Shown here in pieces: positions 36,303 to 50,300 of a DNA stretch of 64,000 nucleotides. Each line of letters begins with the position of its first letter. The stretch's first letter is position 1. The translations under genes were made by a program, and so were the position numbers. This stretch comes from Ciona intestinalis (taxonomy: Eukaryota; Chordata; Ascidiacea; Phlebobranchia; Cionidae). The stretch spans positions 4,129,825 through 4,193,824 of the forward strand of contig NC_020176.2 in assembly GCF_000224145.3 (NCBI RefSeq), given 5' to 3'. Below the pieces are notes generated by a model. It was given only the letters and a program-made list of their open reading frames with translations, ran no database searches and was not told the DNA's origin.

Positions 36303-37261
36303 CCTTTGTTGCTTTTGAAGAATTATTCACGTTTGTGCCTAGGTCACTGCCCGTACTGCCAAAGTAGATTCGAACTGAAACCTGGCAAAGTCAGGATCCC
36401 GAGTTCAGAGATTGGATTCTCGATTTCAAACGTGGTTGCGAATGATGGGATCGCATGATGGTGCAGAAAATGTTTCATGTCTGCGAACACGTAACGATTG
36501 ACGTTAAGATAAATCCAAGGACGTGACTTGTAATGGTTGTCAGTAACAAATATCAAAATAATGTTTAGCATTTGAAACCTTAAGCACATTCGCTACTACG
36601 CACCTTGTACTGAAAGAAGTACCTCAAAAGGGAAGTTGGCGACGAAACGTTTGTTGCAATTTGCGCGATATGTTTGTCGGAAGCCGCCAACAGCATTTAA
36701 GTATTTACTGGAGAAATGTGTGAATAAATTTAGATATTAAATCGTGCCCAGATTGGTTTGGAATGTCCGCACTAATCAACATAATTGCCTATTTGCTGCA
36801 CGATGTATTGTTTATACTAAAACAAGACCAGCCGGTTTGGAGAAGGTTTCTTAAGACTTTCAAGACATAAACGTCACTGTGGGGCCTTTGTAACGAAAGT
36901 TATTTAGGGCGGAAATCCTTTGCATGTCCCAAGGGCATTGCTACGAACCGCTGTCTATTGAATGGCGCCTTTGACGCTGCGGACGAGGAACCGGCCGGCT
37001 GAAATAACTAGAATTTACGTGGTTGCTGCGGCAGGCTAAGCATGCGCGCGTAAAAGTTCGAACAGTTCAATATTCGGGTGAGACCAGAGATTGAATTTGC
37101 ATTGAAACAGCAATTAGTCAGGTAGGTTCAAATTAAGTCGAAAACACTAAGCTAGGTGTGTTACAGCATAGTGTACAGTACGTTACTTGACAGCACCTAA
37201 CGTAATCAAATTTGTACAGGCCATGAATAAGATGAAGTTGTTTACATAGGACATTACTGAA
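36303..37261. other. Interval between CRHBP and the secreted-peptide ORF
   Basis: No gene recognised. It would contain the CRHBP promoter (minus) and that of the plus-strand ORF at 37262, so it may be a bidirectional regulatory interval of about 0.96 kb. Confidence 0.3.
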
Positions 37262-37579
37262 ATGAGCATGTTACCTCGTATATCATCCTGGTTATGCTTA
37301 ATTCTTACGCTGTCAATCATTCTGGCGTGTTCCCACGGATTTCCAACGAGAAAACAAACCAAATCAAGCAGGATTGTACCATCATCGGCGACAGGTTGCT
37401 GTGTAGGGCTGGCAACGAATCGTGGTGAAAAGAACTCACAAGTTGACTCCAAGACGCTCAGTCTTTCGGTAAACAATATCGGCCAGATGTTACACAAGCT
37501 ACAAAGTACTGATGACGTAAGAGAGGTTTCTGGCAGCCGAAGAAAGACGGGGCGACGTCATCACCATAAACGAACTTAA
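37262..37579 (+). CDS. Small secreted protein or peptide precursor, unassigned
   Basis: A 105-residue frame from a true ATG. Residues 1-26 are a clear signal peptide: basic start, hydrophobic core WLCLILTLSIILAC, small residues SHG at the predicted cleavage. The mature part is basic, has an isolated Cys-Cys pair (ATGCCVG), a possible amphipathic helix (SLSVNNIGQMLHKLQ), and a strongly basic tail with dibasic sites (SRRKTGRRHHHKRT). No intron is needed. Size and layout fit a peptide-hormone or secreted-factor precursor, but no family is recognised. The helix superficially recalls the starts of PTH (SVSEIQLM) and CRH/DH44-type peptides; too short to rely on. It could also be one exon of a larger gene or a chance frame. 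Confidence 0.45.
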   Translation: MSMLPRISSWLCLILTLSIILACSHGFPTRKQTKSSRIVPSSATGCCVGLATNRGEKNSQVDSKTLSLSVNNIGQMLHKLQSTDDVREVSGSRRKTGRRHHHKRT

Positions 37580-38302
37580 CCACGAATGCGCGTGCTGTTC
37601 ATGGTGTAGTGCTAATGCCATGAACGTTTTGTGCCATTTTTACAACTCGTTATCTTGTTGTGCATTGCTGAAAACGAAAAGTGAAGTTTACTGCATGTAA
37701 CGCTTCAGTGAGTTTCATAAATATAGCAAACACTCCTTTGAGGCTCTTTATATTATCCGTGTACCAACGACAGTCTGGCCTGAAAAATGCCTGAGAAAAA
37801 CGTAAAAAATAACGAGTCAAAACATCAACAGTGGGCAATGAAACGAATAATGTTTTTTTTTGGCAAAGATGTTAAATACCGTTAGTTTTCCGAAGGTAAT
37901 GCATGATTTCAGTTTTAGAATAGTGAACCGCCTCAGTGTGAAAGTGTGGTGAAAAGAAATAGCAACAACGTCATCAAGGCGTCTGCATAAGGTTTTTGGT
38001 TCACTATGGGTGACGTCATATTAAGACAAAGATGAAGGCCCGAGAATTTACGTTGGTAAACCCTCGGGAGTCACAGAACTCGAAATTTAACAACAACATC
38101 GGGTTGTGAAGATACCATCTCATAACTTGGTCGCCCATACATATATTAATTAGTGGTAAGACAGTAGTATACGACACTTCTACCACAATCCAAATTAATG
38201 TATACTGGGTATGCTGGGCGAAGAAAAGCAAGAAAGATAAACCGTAGCTGGTCTTTTCCAAACCAGGTTTAGGAAACCGATGCCATAAACCATCATGTAA
38301 TC

Positions 38303-41300
38303 CTACTGGAACATTGCTTTCAGGTCGTCTATTACCGGGCCCTCAAAAACATGGAACTTATAATCCACCGTTAATTTATCGACGTCAACAATTTTTCTTA
38401 AATGTTGCCCGAATACCCATTTCTCGCGTCGCCATTTTAGTATGTACGTCATATCCTGTTCGTAGCGTAGCAGTCTGGTGTCACTGACGTCATTAGAGCT
38501 TTCTTTCGCGGGTTCATTGTCTTCAAACAATGGCGATTGTACGTCACAATCAAACTCGTCCATGCGGTCGGGCGGTTCTTCACTTTCTGGCTCCTCCTGC
38601 GAGCCAAGGAGGCACAGGAATGGAACTAATGACGTTTCGGTGACGTAGGCGTGAAGTAGATGACGTAGGAGTATGACGTATCTGTCACAGGTGCCAATCC
38701 AAGCTGGGCTTCCCATCATTAACGGTGGGGGTAAAATCTGAGAACCCACAAAATTTGTAGCTGAATAAGGGACATACTGGACAATGTACAATATGTATGG
38801 TGGATATATATGTCTACATTTTAAAGTGTGTAGTATGAATACATATAGTACCGTGGGGTAAGATGGATATTGTTAGTATATAAAACACCATATTTCCTAA
38901 TCGTGTTTTGAATCAACAACGCTCTTTTAGAGTACTGAGAGTGAAGTTATGTAAATATGCAAACACTCTTTGTTTTGTGCTAAATAAGAAAAAAAGACAA
39001 AAAACAACACTGATAGGCGATAGCAGGGATGAGGTATAGAACTGGGTTGTTGAAACGTACGTGGACAAAAAAAAATGTTTTGCAAATATTCCTGTCAGTA
39101 GTTAAAAACACAAAACACAAATTACACCAACCTTCGCGTAATCGTCATCTTTTGCATCAACTTTCACGGGGGCGGAATCTTCTTGCTTAGTCGCCATGGC
39201 AACGTCGATGGAGCATTGCTCGGATGCAAGGGAACAAGCGATGATGAGGAAAGATCGTAAAGTGTCCTCCGACTGGCAAACGTCCAAAGCAGATTTACCC
39301 TGAGAATATAAATTAAGGATTTTCATAAATCAGAAAGTCGAAATGGGAGATTTTAGAATGTTTTGCCGCTAAATGCTGTGTGTGTTTACTTTACTGTGGT
39401 ATTTATGATTATTAAGATAAGAATCACGGACGTTGGAGCGTTGCTTAGCCCAACTTTTCTGAAGAGCCGAAATACAAGTATAAATATAACAACATATATT
39501 TATTACGTCTTTGTTCTTCGCGTCCAGTAGTTGGGTTCCTCCTTTTCGGAGCAAAATTTCGGCAACGTCTGTGTGGCCGTTCATTAAAGCGTCGTGTAGA
39601 GGGGTAATCCCCTCATCCGGGCATGACAGGAGGTCGATCTCGAGTAGGGGGGTTTCCCTTCGCTCTAAGAAAGTACAAACGAAATATCCAAAATGTAAAT
39701 GCGAAAATCATGTTACATACTTTCAATCGTAGGTGTTTGTGCCGATGACGTTGCTCCGGGTGACGTATGTTCCGATGACGTCATTTTTGATAACGTGGTA
39801 CTTGAAGAGAGAGGCAGCTTCAGTAGTTCTTGCACGCATTCCATGTGACCACGGTTACACGCTTCACTGATCGGCGTCCAACCAGCGTTGTCACGTGAGT
39901 TAGGATCGACACCGGGGATTTCCAGGATTTTAGCCACGTGGTCGGGGCGATCATGCATGCAAGCATGATGAAGAGGGGTTTCACCCTTTGAGTTTCGCTT
40001 GTTCACAGTGGCGCTAGAGAGCTTAAGATTTGCATCGATGACGTAGGTCTCATGGTGGGGCTGATATAGAACATTTTTATAAATGTTTGACGAACTGAAT
40101 TATTCGGCAAGTGTGACTACCTGGTCGTTAGGTTTATTGGCCATGGGTGTTGCCTCGCATTTTGTGGCGTCGGGATTGGCTGTACCGTCACCAGTGGATG
40201 AAAGCCTGAGAAAAGAATGAATCCATATATATATATACATAATATGAGTAGGATGGATGCGTTTTAAAAAATTAACAACGCTGTTTGGAGCCGTGAGGAT
40301 ACAGTTATATAATTCTATAAATATTATTTGTTTAGAGGAAACAGTATTAAGACAGTTTCCAACTTACTCTACCCTACTATATATGTGAATAAAATTAATT
40401 GAGAAATGAATTGACCTTTTGTTGCGTATCAATGCACCCATGAGAGACCTCGGCAGTTTTGGTAGAAACCGAAAATATCGATTGACGATTCTATGCAGAC
40501 TAAGGAAACCACCTGTTAATGGAAAATACATTTTAGGCGCTTGCATCGTAACTAAAGGACCCTGGGTTCGATGCTCGATACGGATACTAATGACGTAAGA
40601 GTACTTGGGCAAGATATTTATTAGAAAATGCTACAACCCAGTGGTCATTAATGGTTTATAAAATTGTCAGCCATATAGACAAAATTATCAGCCATCACAA
40701 ATTTACATACGTAGTAACTTGTGAGTGGGGGTAAAACGGAACACACGTGTTATAATTCACAATTTTTTGTGAGTTTAGTCACGTTTTATTTGACCCCTTT
40801 TTTTGTATTTTCAACCCTCGTGTCTTTTTAACGATTTTTGTTTTGCCGTTAATTTCCTTTTTTTGATTTAATCTTTTCCACTCGGAGAGATAAGTATAAG
40901 TTATGTTATCCAAAACCTCACACACAAGTCACCTTTACTTCTGATACGGCTCAAGTTTTTCCAGCAAGATTTCTCCAACATTGTGCGTGTAAGCTGGAGG
41001 GTAATGGTTGAGGGGAATTCCCCAAGCAAACGGTCCAACACAGATAGCTTGACGTCATTGAATTGTTCAAACAACGCCTTTACAACGATACGGTCGAAGT
41101 TATGCTGGTCGTGTTCACGCAGCCATGCGGCGACGGCAAGCGTGGTCTGCGTCAAACTACGCAGCAGACTTGTCCACACCTCATGCGCGCAGAAGACCTG
41201 ATCTAAAGCATCAAGTTAGTGTTGTTTGTGTTAAATAAATTAAAATAGCCAATTTTGTGGATTAGTTTCACGAGATATTGGATTCTCACCATTTTCGTCT

Positions 41301-44300
41301 GGTTCCGATTCCGACTCACTGACGTCATCAGCTGCTTCGTCATCATTGCTGACGTCATCTGGGGGCACGACCTCGGTATTCTGTATAGACAATATATTTC
41401 CCTATTTATTCTATATGTGAATAATTAAAATTTGAGCTGTCAACTCCCACCAATCTTAATCGTGTAAATATACAATATTTAAATCAAATATTCACTCGTG
41501 TGTGTTTTTATTACAAAGCAATAACTCTCTCACCTCTTTCTCCTGGTTTTCATTGAATTCCACAACTTTTTCCATCGAGATTCGCAGCCATTCCATTAAC
41601 CGTCGGATGGCGCTCGTAAGTTGATATTTGTTTGACTTCGTCCAGAAAAGATGACGTAATAATTTTCGATCGTAGCCAAGCCATGACGTCACAATCGTGA
41701 AAAGTTCAGCAGCATTGTGACGTCGTAACATGTCATTATCCTCTGCTGCTTGCCTTGGGAAAAAAACATAAATATAATTTCAATAATAGAAAACGTATAT
41801 AACAACCAAAATACATATACCACATGTCGTACTTTAATGGCCATCGAAATTACTATTGGGACTCAGGGGTTGAGAATCCTTACCCTGGCCCCTTGAGAAT
41901 AAACAACAACCCAACCACGTTTGTTTTGACACGTCGGCAAAATATGTGCCAGCGTCAAAAACATTTGAGTCACAAAACAAAATTGTTTTGCATCGTCGGT
42001 TTGTTATTCAAGTTTTTCTGGACGAGAAGACAGTATCGAAAACAGGAAATTGTGTCTGGGGGCCACCCCTAACGCCCCACGTAGATGGGAATTACCCTAA
42101 ACCCCCACGTTGATCAAGTATATCGTAAAAACCCTCAAAACAAAAAAATAATTGCAATAAAAATTACAAAAAACTTAAATCCAAATAATAACAATTACTT
42201 TCGCTGTTCCCACCAGTAGCAGGATTTTTTTTAAATTGCCTTTTTGGATAAATATTAACTGATTAATTCTAATCGTGTGAGAGACTATGCGTTGGATACA
42301 ATTAATTTTATTTTTACACCATACTAACATTCCCAAAGCTATAAAAAAAGTATTGTTTATATTTTATAGCACGAATATCATAGTGGGAGTAAAGACAGCT
42401 GTAGTGCCTAGACATCTAATTGCTTCGGCACACTCATATAATAAGTAGGTAAAAAATGGATACCGTTATATAACATAATATCCTATAGTAGGGTGGGGGA
42501 AGATGGGACACCATTAGCACCGAATATTTAAATATCCTGTTCATGTTTTAAACAATTAACAACGGTTTATGGAAATCGTGAGGGTACGGTTTTATATTTC
42601 TTTAAATGCTCTTTGTTTACTACCAAATGTGACGAGAAAATGGAATGATCATGTGTCCCATCTTCCCCCAACCTACTATATAATCTATATATTCTGGTCG
42701 TGATTTTAAAAATTAACAGCAATCAAATTGTGAGGTTGAGGTCACGTAATTCTAAATTTTGTTTACCACCAAATGGAACTGCAAATTAAAAAAAGCATGG
42801 CCTATCTTACCCCAGCTTGCTTTATGTTAGAAATCACTTACTTGAGCATAGAATCAACGAAAGTCCATTGTTGTGATTCTGGTGTTCGTTCTTGGTTCCA
42901 TAACACGAAGTCTTTACCCAACTGAATACCAGCCGCAGATAATAAACTAGACTCCGTGGATCGGGAGACCCCCATTGCCTGTGTAGGATAATGTTAACAG
43001 TTGATTTTCCAGGCATTGAATATATTATATAACTTAATTTGTTTTTTATTTATGTCTTTGAAAACGATAGCAAAGATCATATTATTTTTAAAACAAACGA
43101 AGAGAAGGGAATTAACAGCAAAACGACATTCGTTAAAACACGCTATGGTTAAAAAGTGTGGGAAAGAGCATCAAAAATTAGGTATAGATTTGACTGCTTT
43201 TGTTCACATTGAAAAATCCTTACAGTGAGCACCTACTTGTAAATACACGTCATCATGACGTATATGTGGCGCATTGGGCGGGTGGAGTGACGTCACGGTG
43301 TTGAGGAAAGACAGAGCCAACTCGGATTCGTATTTCTTGTCAGTGTCCTGTGGGGTAATGTGTGTGGCAGGTGGAATTCACTGGGTCGATATTAGAGAAC
43401 TAGTTTCGTAAGGAAGTTTACGATCCGTAAACTAATGTTTTATTTAACATTCTGAATGCTGATCAGCATTGATGTAAAAGGAGTTTTGCTTTAAATGGTT
43501 TATATGTGTGGCAGTAGTAGTAAAGTTAGGTGTGGGTCTAAAAATAAATCTGTTTACTCTGATATGTCTGTATCGTGCTACTTTAAAGAGGTGTCGAAGT
43601 GATTTTGCTTCTTAAATGCACGCTAATAGATGCAACACGTTAAATACGAAGCTATAATGAAGATAGGCTAATCATATTTTCGACAAGTCATGTTGGAGCG
43701 AAAATAGAGGCGAAGTGACGGTGAGTCACGAAATATCTGCGATTATGTCGCATAAGACAGTTGCGCGCGCGGGTGAGCCGAACCTGTTGTAAATAGCGAT
43801 GTAAGGTAGTAATTAACGAGCCATAATGTCGTACCAGCAAGTACTTATTCATTAGCAGATATAAGAGGTCAGGAGGTGGGTAGGACGATGCGCTGAGAAG
43901 TGATCGACACATACGAAGCACCGAACGGCCATGATTCACTTCGACAAAGCCCTCGACAGTTGCCATCTCGCGACGACCGAAGCGGCACGGACGCACTGCG
44001 CTTGTGACGTCATAGTGGGATATGTTGTGCGTCGAATCCAACACGTCGATGCCGATTGACGTAGAACAGCTGGGTCTGGAAAGTTTGGAAGTTATTGAAA
44101 TTAAAAATCAAACGAACCGAAGAAAACAATAATAAACCCCACGGAAACAAAAGCGTCATCGACATAATTGAGTTTTGGAGAATTCGCCATAAGTGGTTTT
44201 ATATAATGGAACATCACGTATACCAAACACCGTGCGGTCGTAAGTATTTCGAGTCTCAAGCTTTATCTCTTACCTAAGTTTGGCGAGGGTTTTCCTGAAG

Positions 44301-47300
44301 AGGGCCCGCGCGTTTCGGATCGAATCAGGAATGGCTAAGTGTGTCGCATCGACGTCACCTGGGCCGGGTCTGTCGTCAGATGACGTCGAACTCGACTTAT
44401 AGAAATGCGTTGCTGAATGAACCGGATAAAACCGGTCTTTATCTTCGCTGCCGCTGGTTCGAAAATTGGACGACCTAGCTTCGTTGTTGTTTAGAAACAC
44501 AGCAGGTGAGGAATCCTTTACGTCGTGTGAGGTGTATGTACTTGTGGAAGAATCGCTTTCAGTACTAAGTTGAGGTTTAACTTTGCTCGGTTCAATTTCG
44601 CTACGCTGCGTTGCGTTCTGCGTTGCCAATGAATCAGCCTGCGCTTCATGTACTCCGTGCGGAGTGTGTTGTATATTCGTTTGCGAGGAGGATGGTTCAT
44701 GCCTTGGTGGTGTATTGATTGTAGCGGACGAACCAGCAGTCGGTGTATCCACGTTATGTGAAGTACTTCCCTTCTTTTCATTGTTATTGTTGTTCGAATT
44801 TTCGTGCAGGGCAAGTCGGGTGATAACCACCTTTGGTTGTTGCAGTGTATCCCCAACCAAGGCCAGGGAAATGGGATCATTTTTAACAGAAATATCGTTC
44901 GGGAAAACCGAATACTCGATTAACTGTGGTGGCGGGTCCTGTGAATACATTGTACAAGTTTAGTTGAAATCAGTAAAGTGAGTCATACGGTCACAGGTAT
45001 TGCTGGTGAAGCTAAGTCTATATGGTCCTCTCGATTACAGTCTAGTCTGTTTGTAAAACAATCCTAAACTAAAATAACTAAACGCGGCTTGTAGGCGTTG
45101 GTGAGAAAGCGTCACAGGACGCAGCATGGGTTAAAACGGTGAGAACAAACATAAAAGTGGTTGGCTTGCCAAACAACTGCTAGTTTACGATGGGTATGAA
45201 TAATAGCACGGTCGGTGGTATTCCCACTTATGCTCGTCCAAGGAGAAGATCATGTGGTTAATGAAATTATATTATCCGTAGTAGTGTGATGCGAATTCCT
45301 CGAAAATGGAAATTCTCCTCACTTTACGATGCGCCACATGTGGTGTGGAGATTTACCGAACTTATGGTCTCACGTGACAGCCTTATGACGTAAGATCGGT
45401 ATTGTGACGTGGGCCGAGACGGGGAGTATAGGCAGTTGACACTTTATTAAGCAATGCGTAAACTCTTGACGGGAATTCTTTAAGAGTTACCGAGCGGCCA
45501 CAGCCCAACCTTGTGCTGACGTTTGGGCGGAAAGTTAAACGAAAAATGAATCGTGTCTGAGAAGAGAGAGATTGAATTTAATATAAAAAAATGATAATTA
45601 AACCTCAAGTCGCCTTCAAAGCGATCGGAGATAAAGTCAGGAAAAAATAAAAACGACAAACGATTCACGAGAGAAAGCTTGTGTGGAGGATAAAGACGGC
45701 GGTGATGCGGTTGTCTGATAATGCTACCCACGTCTTATGCAACAACTTGTGCAGATGTGACGGCTAGAAGTCTCAGATGGATAGCGTTGGATAAGTCCTC
45801 AGGGAATACGCGAAATTAGAGGCGGCATCAAGAGTCGAAAAGCAGCAGTCGCGCGACGCTCGTGAATAAGCTTGATTAAAAAAGTGCATTAAGCGCCATG
45901 ATTGGGACTGATCTGCTGCACGTAGCAATTAACTTGACTTGTAGAGAAGGACGGTGGTAGAGCAATGGTTTCCGAAGCATTCCAGTAAGCGAGGTCTGAG
46001 TTAAGAGATCAGAGCGAGAAGTCTTGCGCACAATATTCTTAGGCGAAGTATTTATTGGACTGGATTAGCAGCGAGGCAGTGATTTAAAACTCGAAATTGC
46101 AGATTTCGGACACGGATTCCGGGTATTGATTTCGCCCAAGGAAACAGCGCGCACTTTACGAGAGTTATATTTAGACGGCGTGGAATATTTCAGGCTCGTG
46201 TTGCGTGAGAGTAGCATGTCCAATTGAATTCGGCCACTCCGGAACGGCCTGCAAGTGTATCCTGCTATTGAGTTTAACATCAACTAAAGAGAAAAGCCGA
46301 CCATAAATAGGAGGAAAGTAAATATAATGAGAAAGGCGATAAAGTGATACGTAATATTTACTGCGGTTATTGATAAATCATAGAGAAACAGCGCATATAG
46401 ATTAACCATCCATAATGCTCTTAGTGGACATCCTGTACCAACTACATTCCTCGATATAAATCTAAGTTTAAATTCCAAGGACCTTATTAGGCGTAGGTGT
46501 TCACTGCTAAACAAGAAGTATAAACATGTATACTGCAAGCGCTTACGGAGTTTTGTTTCTATGTCTTGCGATTTATCAAGTCGGCGCCACCAAGCACCTG
46601 CAAGCCGGTAAGTGTGAAACTATTCTCAGCATGAAATGCCATGTTGTTTACAGCGGTGGAATTCCTCACATTATCGAGGCAGTGACCCCAATAAACGAGG
46701 TTTTTAAATACCAGCAGCCTTTCCGTGCCTTTTTATTGTTACAGTAATTTACATTCGGTTTGCCTTTTTATGGTTACTGTATTTACTCTTGGTCGACAAA
46801 AATAGTTGCCTGTCCTGTTTTTTTTAAACATTTTTTTGTCAAAATGTACACCTTGTACTAATTATATGGTAATTATATAATATGTAGTAGTTATATAGTA
46901 GGGTGGGGTGGGGGGAACAGGGCACCTTTAGCACATAATATTTAAATATTCTGATCGTGTTTTTAACACTTATCTATAGAAGTCATGAGAATGCTGTTTT
47001 ATATTTTTTGAACGTTCTTTGTTTACTTTCAAATAAAACGGAAAATAGAATGAAAAGGTGTCCCATCTTGCCCCGCCCTACTATATAGGAAATGTATGCA
47101 TCGGCTTATAATCACCCAATTTAATTTTAAGTACGTTTAACGTGAGGCCGTTAAATCTAAACGGTGCAATGATAGATTGCACGGTAAGAACGAAATTGGG
47201 CCTCGAGTTTGATTGCCACTTATTGTGAGTAATTAGAAACACTTTTAAACGTTAAAACACCAGTATGTTATGAGTAGTTTGGCTCTTATGCAACAAACTG

Positions 47301-50300
47301 CTCCGCGATTGCGTAATTTAAATGTGATTTGCAGCAATTGAGTAATTGACGTATTTCCTTTACATACAGAGTTCGACTACGGTGAGTACGAGGATGACGC
47401 TAACTCATGGGACCCGCGGCAAGCCAGCGTGAGTGACACTAATGATATAAACATAAAGCGTGGCTATATTTGAGTATATAACGTCGAGGTGGGGGGAAGT
47501 AAAGCAATTATACCTGGTATTACATAAAGCGATCTTCTACCCGTTTACCCGTGGGACAGCGGCGCTAACGTAATGGGATTATTATAATTTAAATGTACCG
47601 GTTACTGGAAACGTATGCAGCAATGAACACGATATCCCATTATTCCATTGTATGGCATATGAATCGCATACTACAGTTGTATGAGTAACACTGCTGTGTA
47701 TTCTTTAAGTAATTTACAAACTTAAGCCAAATATATACGCGAGATATATGATTGAAACAAAATGGCAAATATGTCGTTCAGATCACGAAGATTGGGAAAA
47801 TGGACGGACTAACCATCGACCAAGTCGAGTTACCGCCTTTTGAGAAACCAGCGGCACGACTGGTCAACAACTTCGCTTTTAAACTTCTCAACGAAATAGC
47901 GTCGGACAACGAGGACAACGTCGTGTTTTCGCCGCTGTCGATTTTTACATCACTGGCAACACTGCGACCGGGTAAGATAAGGAAACACTGAGATATATTA
48001 GATTTTTTTTTCGGAGAGGAGAATTTTTTTTAAGCATTCCTAGAAAATTAAAGAGCGCTGTTCGGAATTGTATACTGCTGGACATTGCGACACGGGCCCA
48101 TGCTGCAATTACAGACAAGAAAATGTTAACCGTTAATTGCGTTTGCTAATTGGCTGGGATTAAACTTGTGTTTTAAAACTCGTCCTCCAAAAACACAGGT
48201 TACAAGTGAGGCTTGCCCATACTAAGTGTGAACCGTGAAATGTGAATTGCCACGAAGTGGGAAAAAAATTACCAAAATTGATTCATAAAATTTTCTACTT
48301 CAGCGTTGAATGGAACTTCGTTGGAACAACTTAATGACGTCACAGGCCTGGATACGATACGTGAAAGTGACATGAATGACATGTATGACGGCATATTCAA
48401 GAAGAGCAGCTCATACAAATTAAAACAAGCCAGTAGAATCTACGTCGACCGGGGAATTAGACTGTCAAGGTCGTACAGGACAGACCTGTACAGGTAAGCT
48501 TCTATTGAAATGCGACCTGTGTGACCCTATGGCAATTTCAATACCTAAATTAATCTAGACCGAATACGGAAACATTTTATAAAAGGAGGGAATACTTGAC
48601 GGCCGTCTGTCACGAATTTATGTGAGCGTTCGACTCGAAATAGGTCAAGTTAATTTCGACCTGCTGATTAAGTATTTCTGTAATTAGTTCCAAATATACG
48701 AGAGCGCCGAATGCACTTAACGCATATATGGCCTACGGGTAATCGTAATATAGAGCGACACAAGGACGACCATTGTCCTTATGGAAATTTATATTGTCAT
48801 CATTTCACACATTCAAATACACTTATACAGAATGAAGATTAGTCGAGCGAGACGTTTGGATTTCCGGAGAGCGCCGGAAGAGAGCCGGAACAAAATCAAC
48901 AAATACGTAAAAAAGAGGACAAGGAAGCTCATTAAGGAGCTGGTACCGGTCGGTGCCATCTCCTCGGCCACGATGATGTATCTGGTCAATGCAATTTACT
49001 TAAAGGTACGATTATAGTGACATGATCTACTGACGCTACCGTAAACGTGAAATTAGCGCATTAACAAAAAGCCATACCGGTCCGTATGATCGACGCATCG
49101 ACCGAGACCGGATTACATTTGACGTTTATACTGAAAAACTAATCAACTTGGCTTATTGTTCAACCAACGAGCGCAGCTGAAAGGTTAATAGTTCGCAGTG
49201 GACATGTTCTTTACGCAAATTATTGAAAGCGTGACTTGAGAATTATTTCTGGACATGAATATCACACAATGCTGTAGCTTGATACGGGTAACCTTTACAT
49301 GACCTTTATATACGGAGAATACGTGCCACCAATGTCGTATTGTTTAAAAAAGCATCGACTTAAAACAAAAGTGATATCCTAACAATCCACCGGTAGAGGG
49401 ATCCAACAACTAAACTGATGAATACATAGGCATTGTTTGTCGGTAAGAACGATATAACTTGTACAGTGGGAGTAGAAAATATACACGCTAACCTATATGT
49501 GAAGGTTTATTACCTTGTAAGACTAACCGAGATTACACGTGTTTTTACAGGCGAAGTGGGACATACCGTTCCAGAAGTCTCTAACGCGCATGCGCCGGTT
49601 CCGAGTCAGCAACAACGAGTCAATACGGGTGGAGACAATGATAAGTAAAAACACATTCTGTACAAGGGTAAACAACCGGGACCTGCAAGCAAGCGTTACT
49701 GTCCTAAGCTTAGGAGGTAGGCCAATGCATTTATAAGCATATGTGTACCAGTATAGTGCGGAGTGGGCGTGTCAGGTTATGCAGCAGACGTATAAATTAT
49801 GGTTTACAAACCCACACATGTAATTTCACGATTGCCGCAGAATATGTTACAGCGAGGCGAACATATTTATAGGTAGTACTGACACATGTCGTTATAATAC
49901 AAGTCTTGTTAAATGATGGTATCATATGGTTTGTGCGTATATTAATATCCTATGTGGAAGGCGGCCATTTTGTGGTAAAAGTATTAAGTGTTTCAATTTT
50001 TTAACAAATGTAAAAGAAAACATTTTGTTTTGAAACACGGCATATTTAGCGATTGTTAGCGCTTTTAATTTTTCGTGAAGTATAGTAGGGTGGGGGGGAC
50101 AGGCTAACTATAGCACATAATATCCAAATATCGTGATCATGTTTTAAACAATTAACAACGGTTAACGGTCTATGGGAGTCGTAAGGATACGGTTTTATAA
50201 TTACTTTAATGGTTTTTGTTTACTACCAAATGAGATGAGAAAATATAGCGAAAGTGTGTCCCATCTTCCCCAAGCCTAATATACATGCTATACAGACATT

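Noticed and set aside
37262-37579. Naming the secreted ORF a PTH or CRH homologue
   Set aside because: Only four spaced residues agree with PTH, no dibasic site precedes the putative peptide, and no amidation signal is present.
44583-44963. Plus-strand 126-codon frame antisense to the SLF1-like linker exon
   Set aside because: Shadow of a low-complexity Ser/Thr/Asn-rich exon whose own frame joins its neighbours in phase.
45480-45731. 83-codon minus-strand frame as a possible SLF1-like upstream exon
   Set aside because: Shows no BRCT features; the true BRCT exons were found at 59.7-61.5 kb with matching phase.
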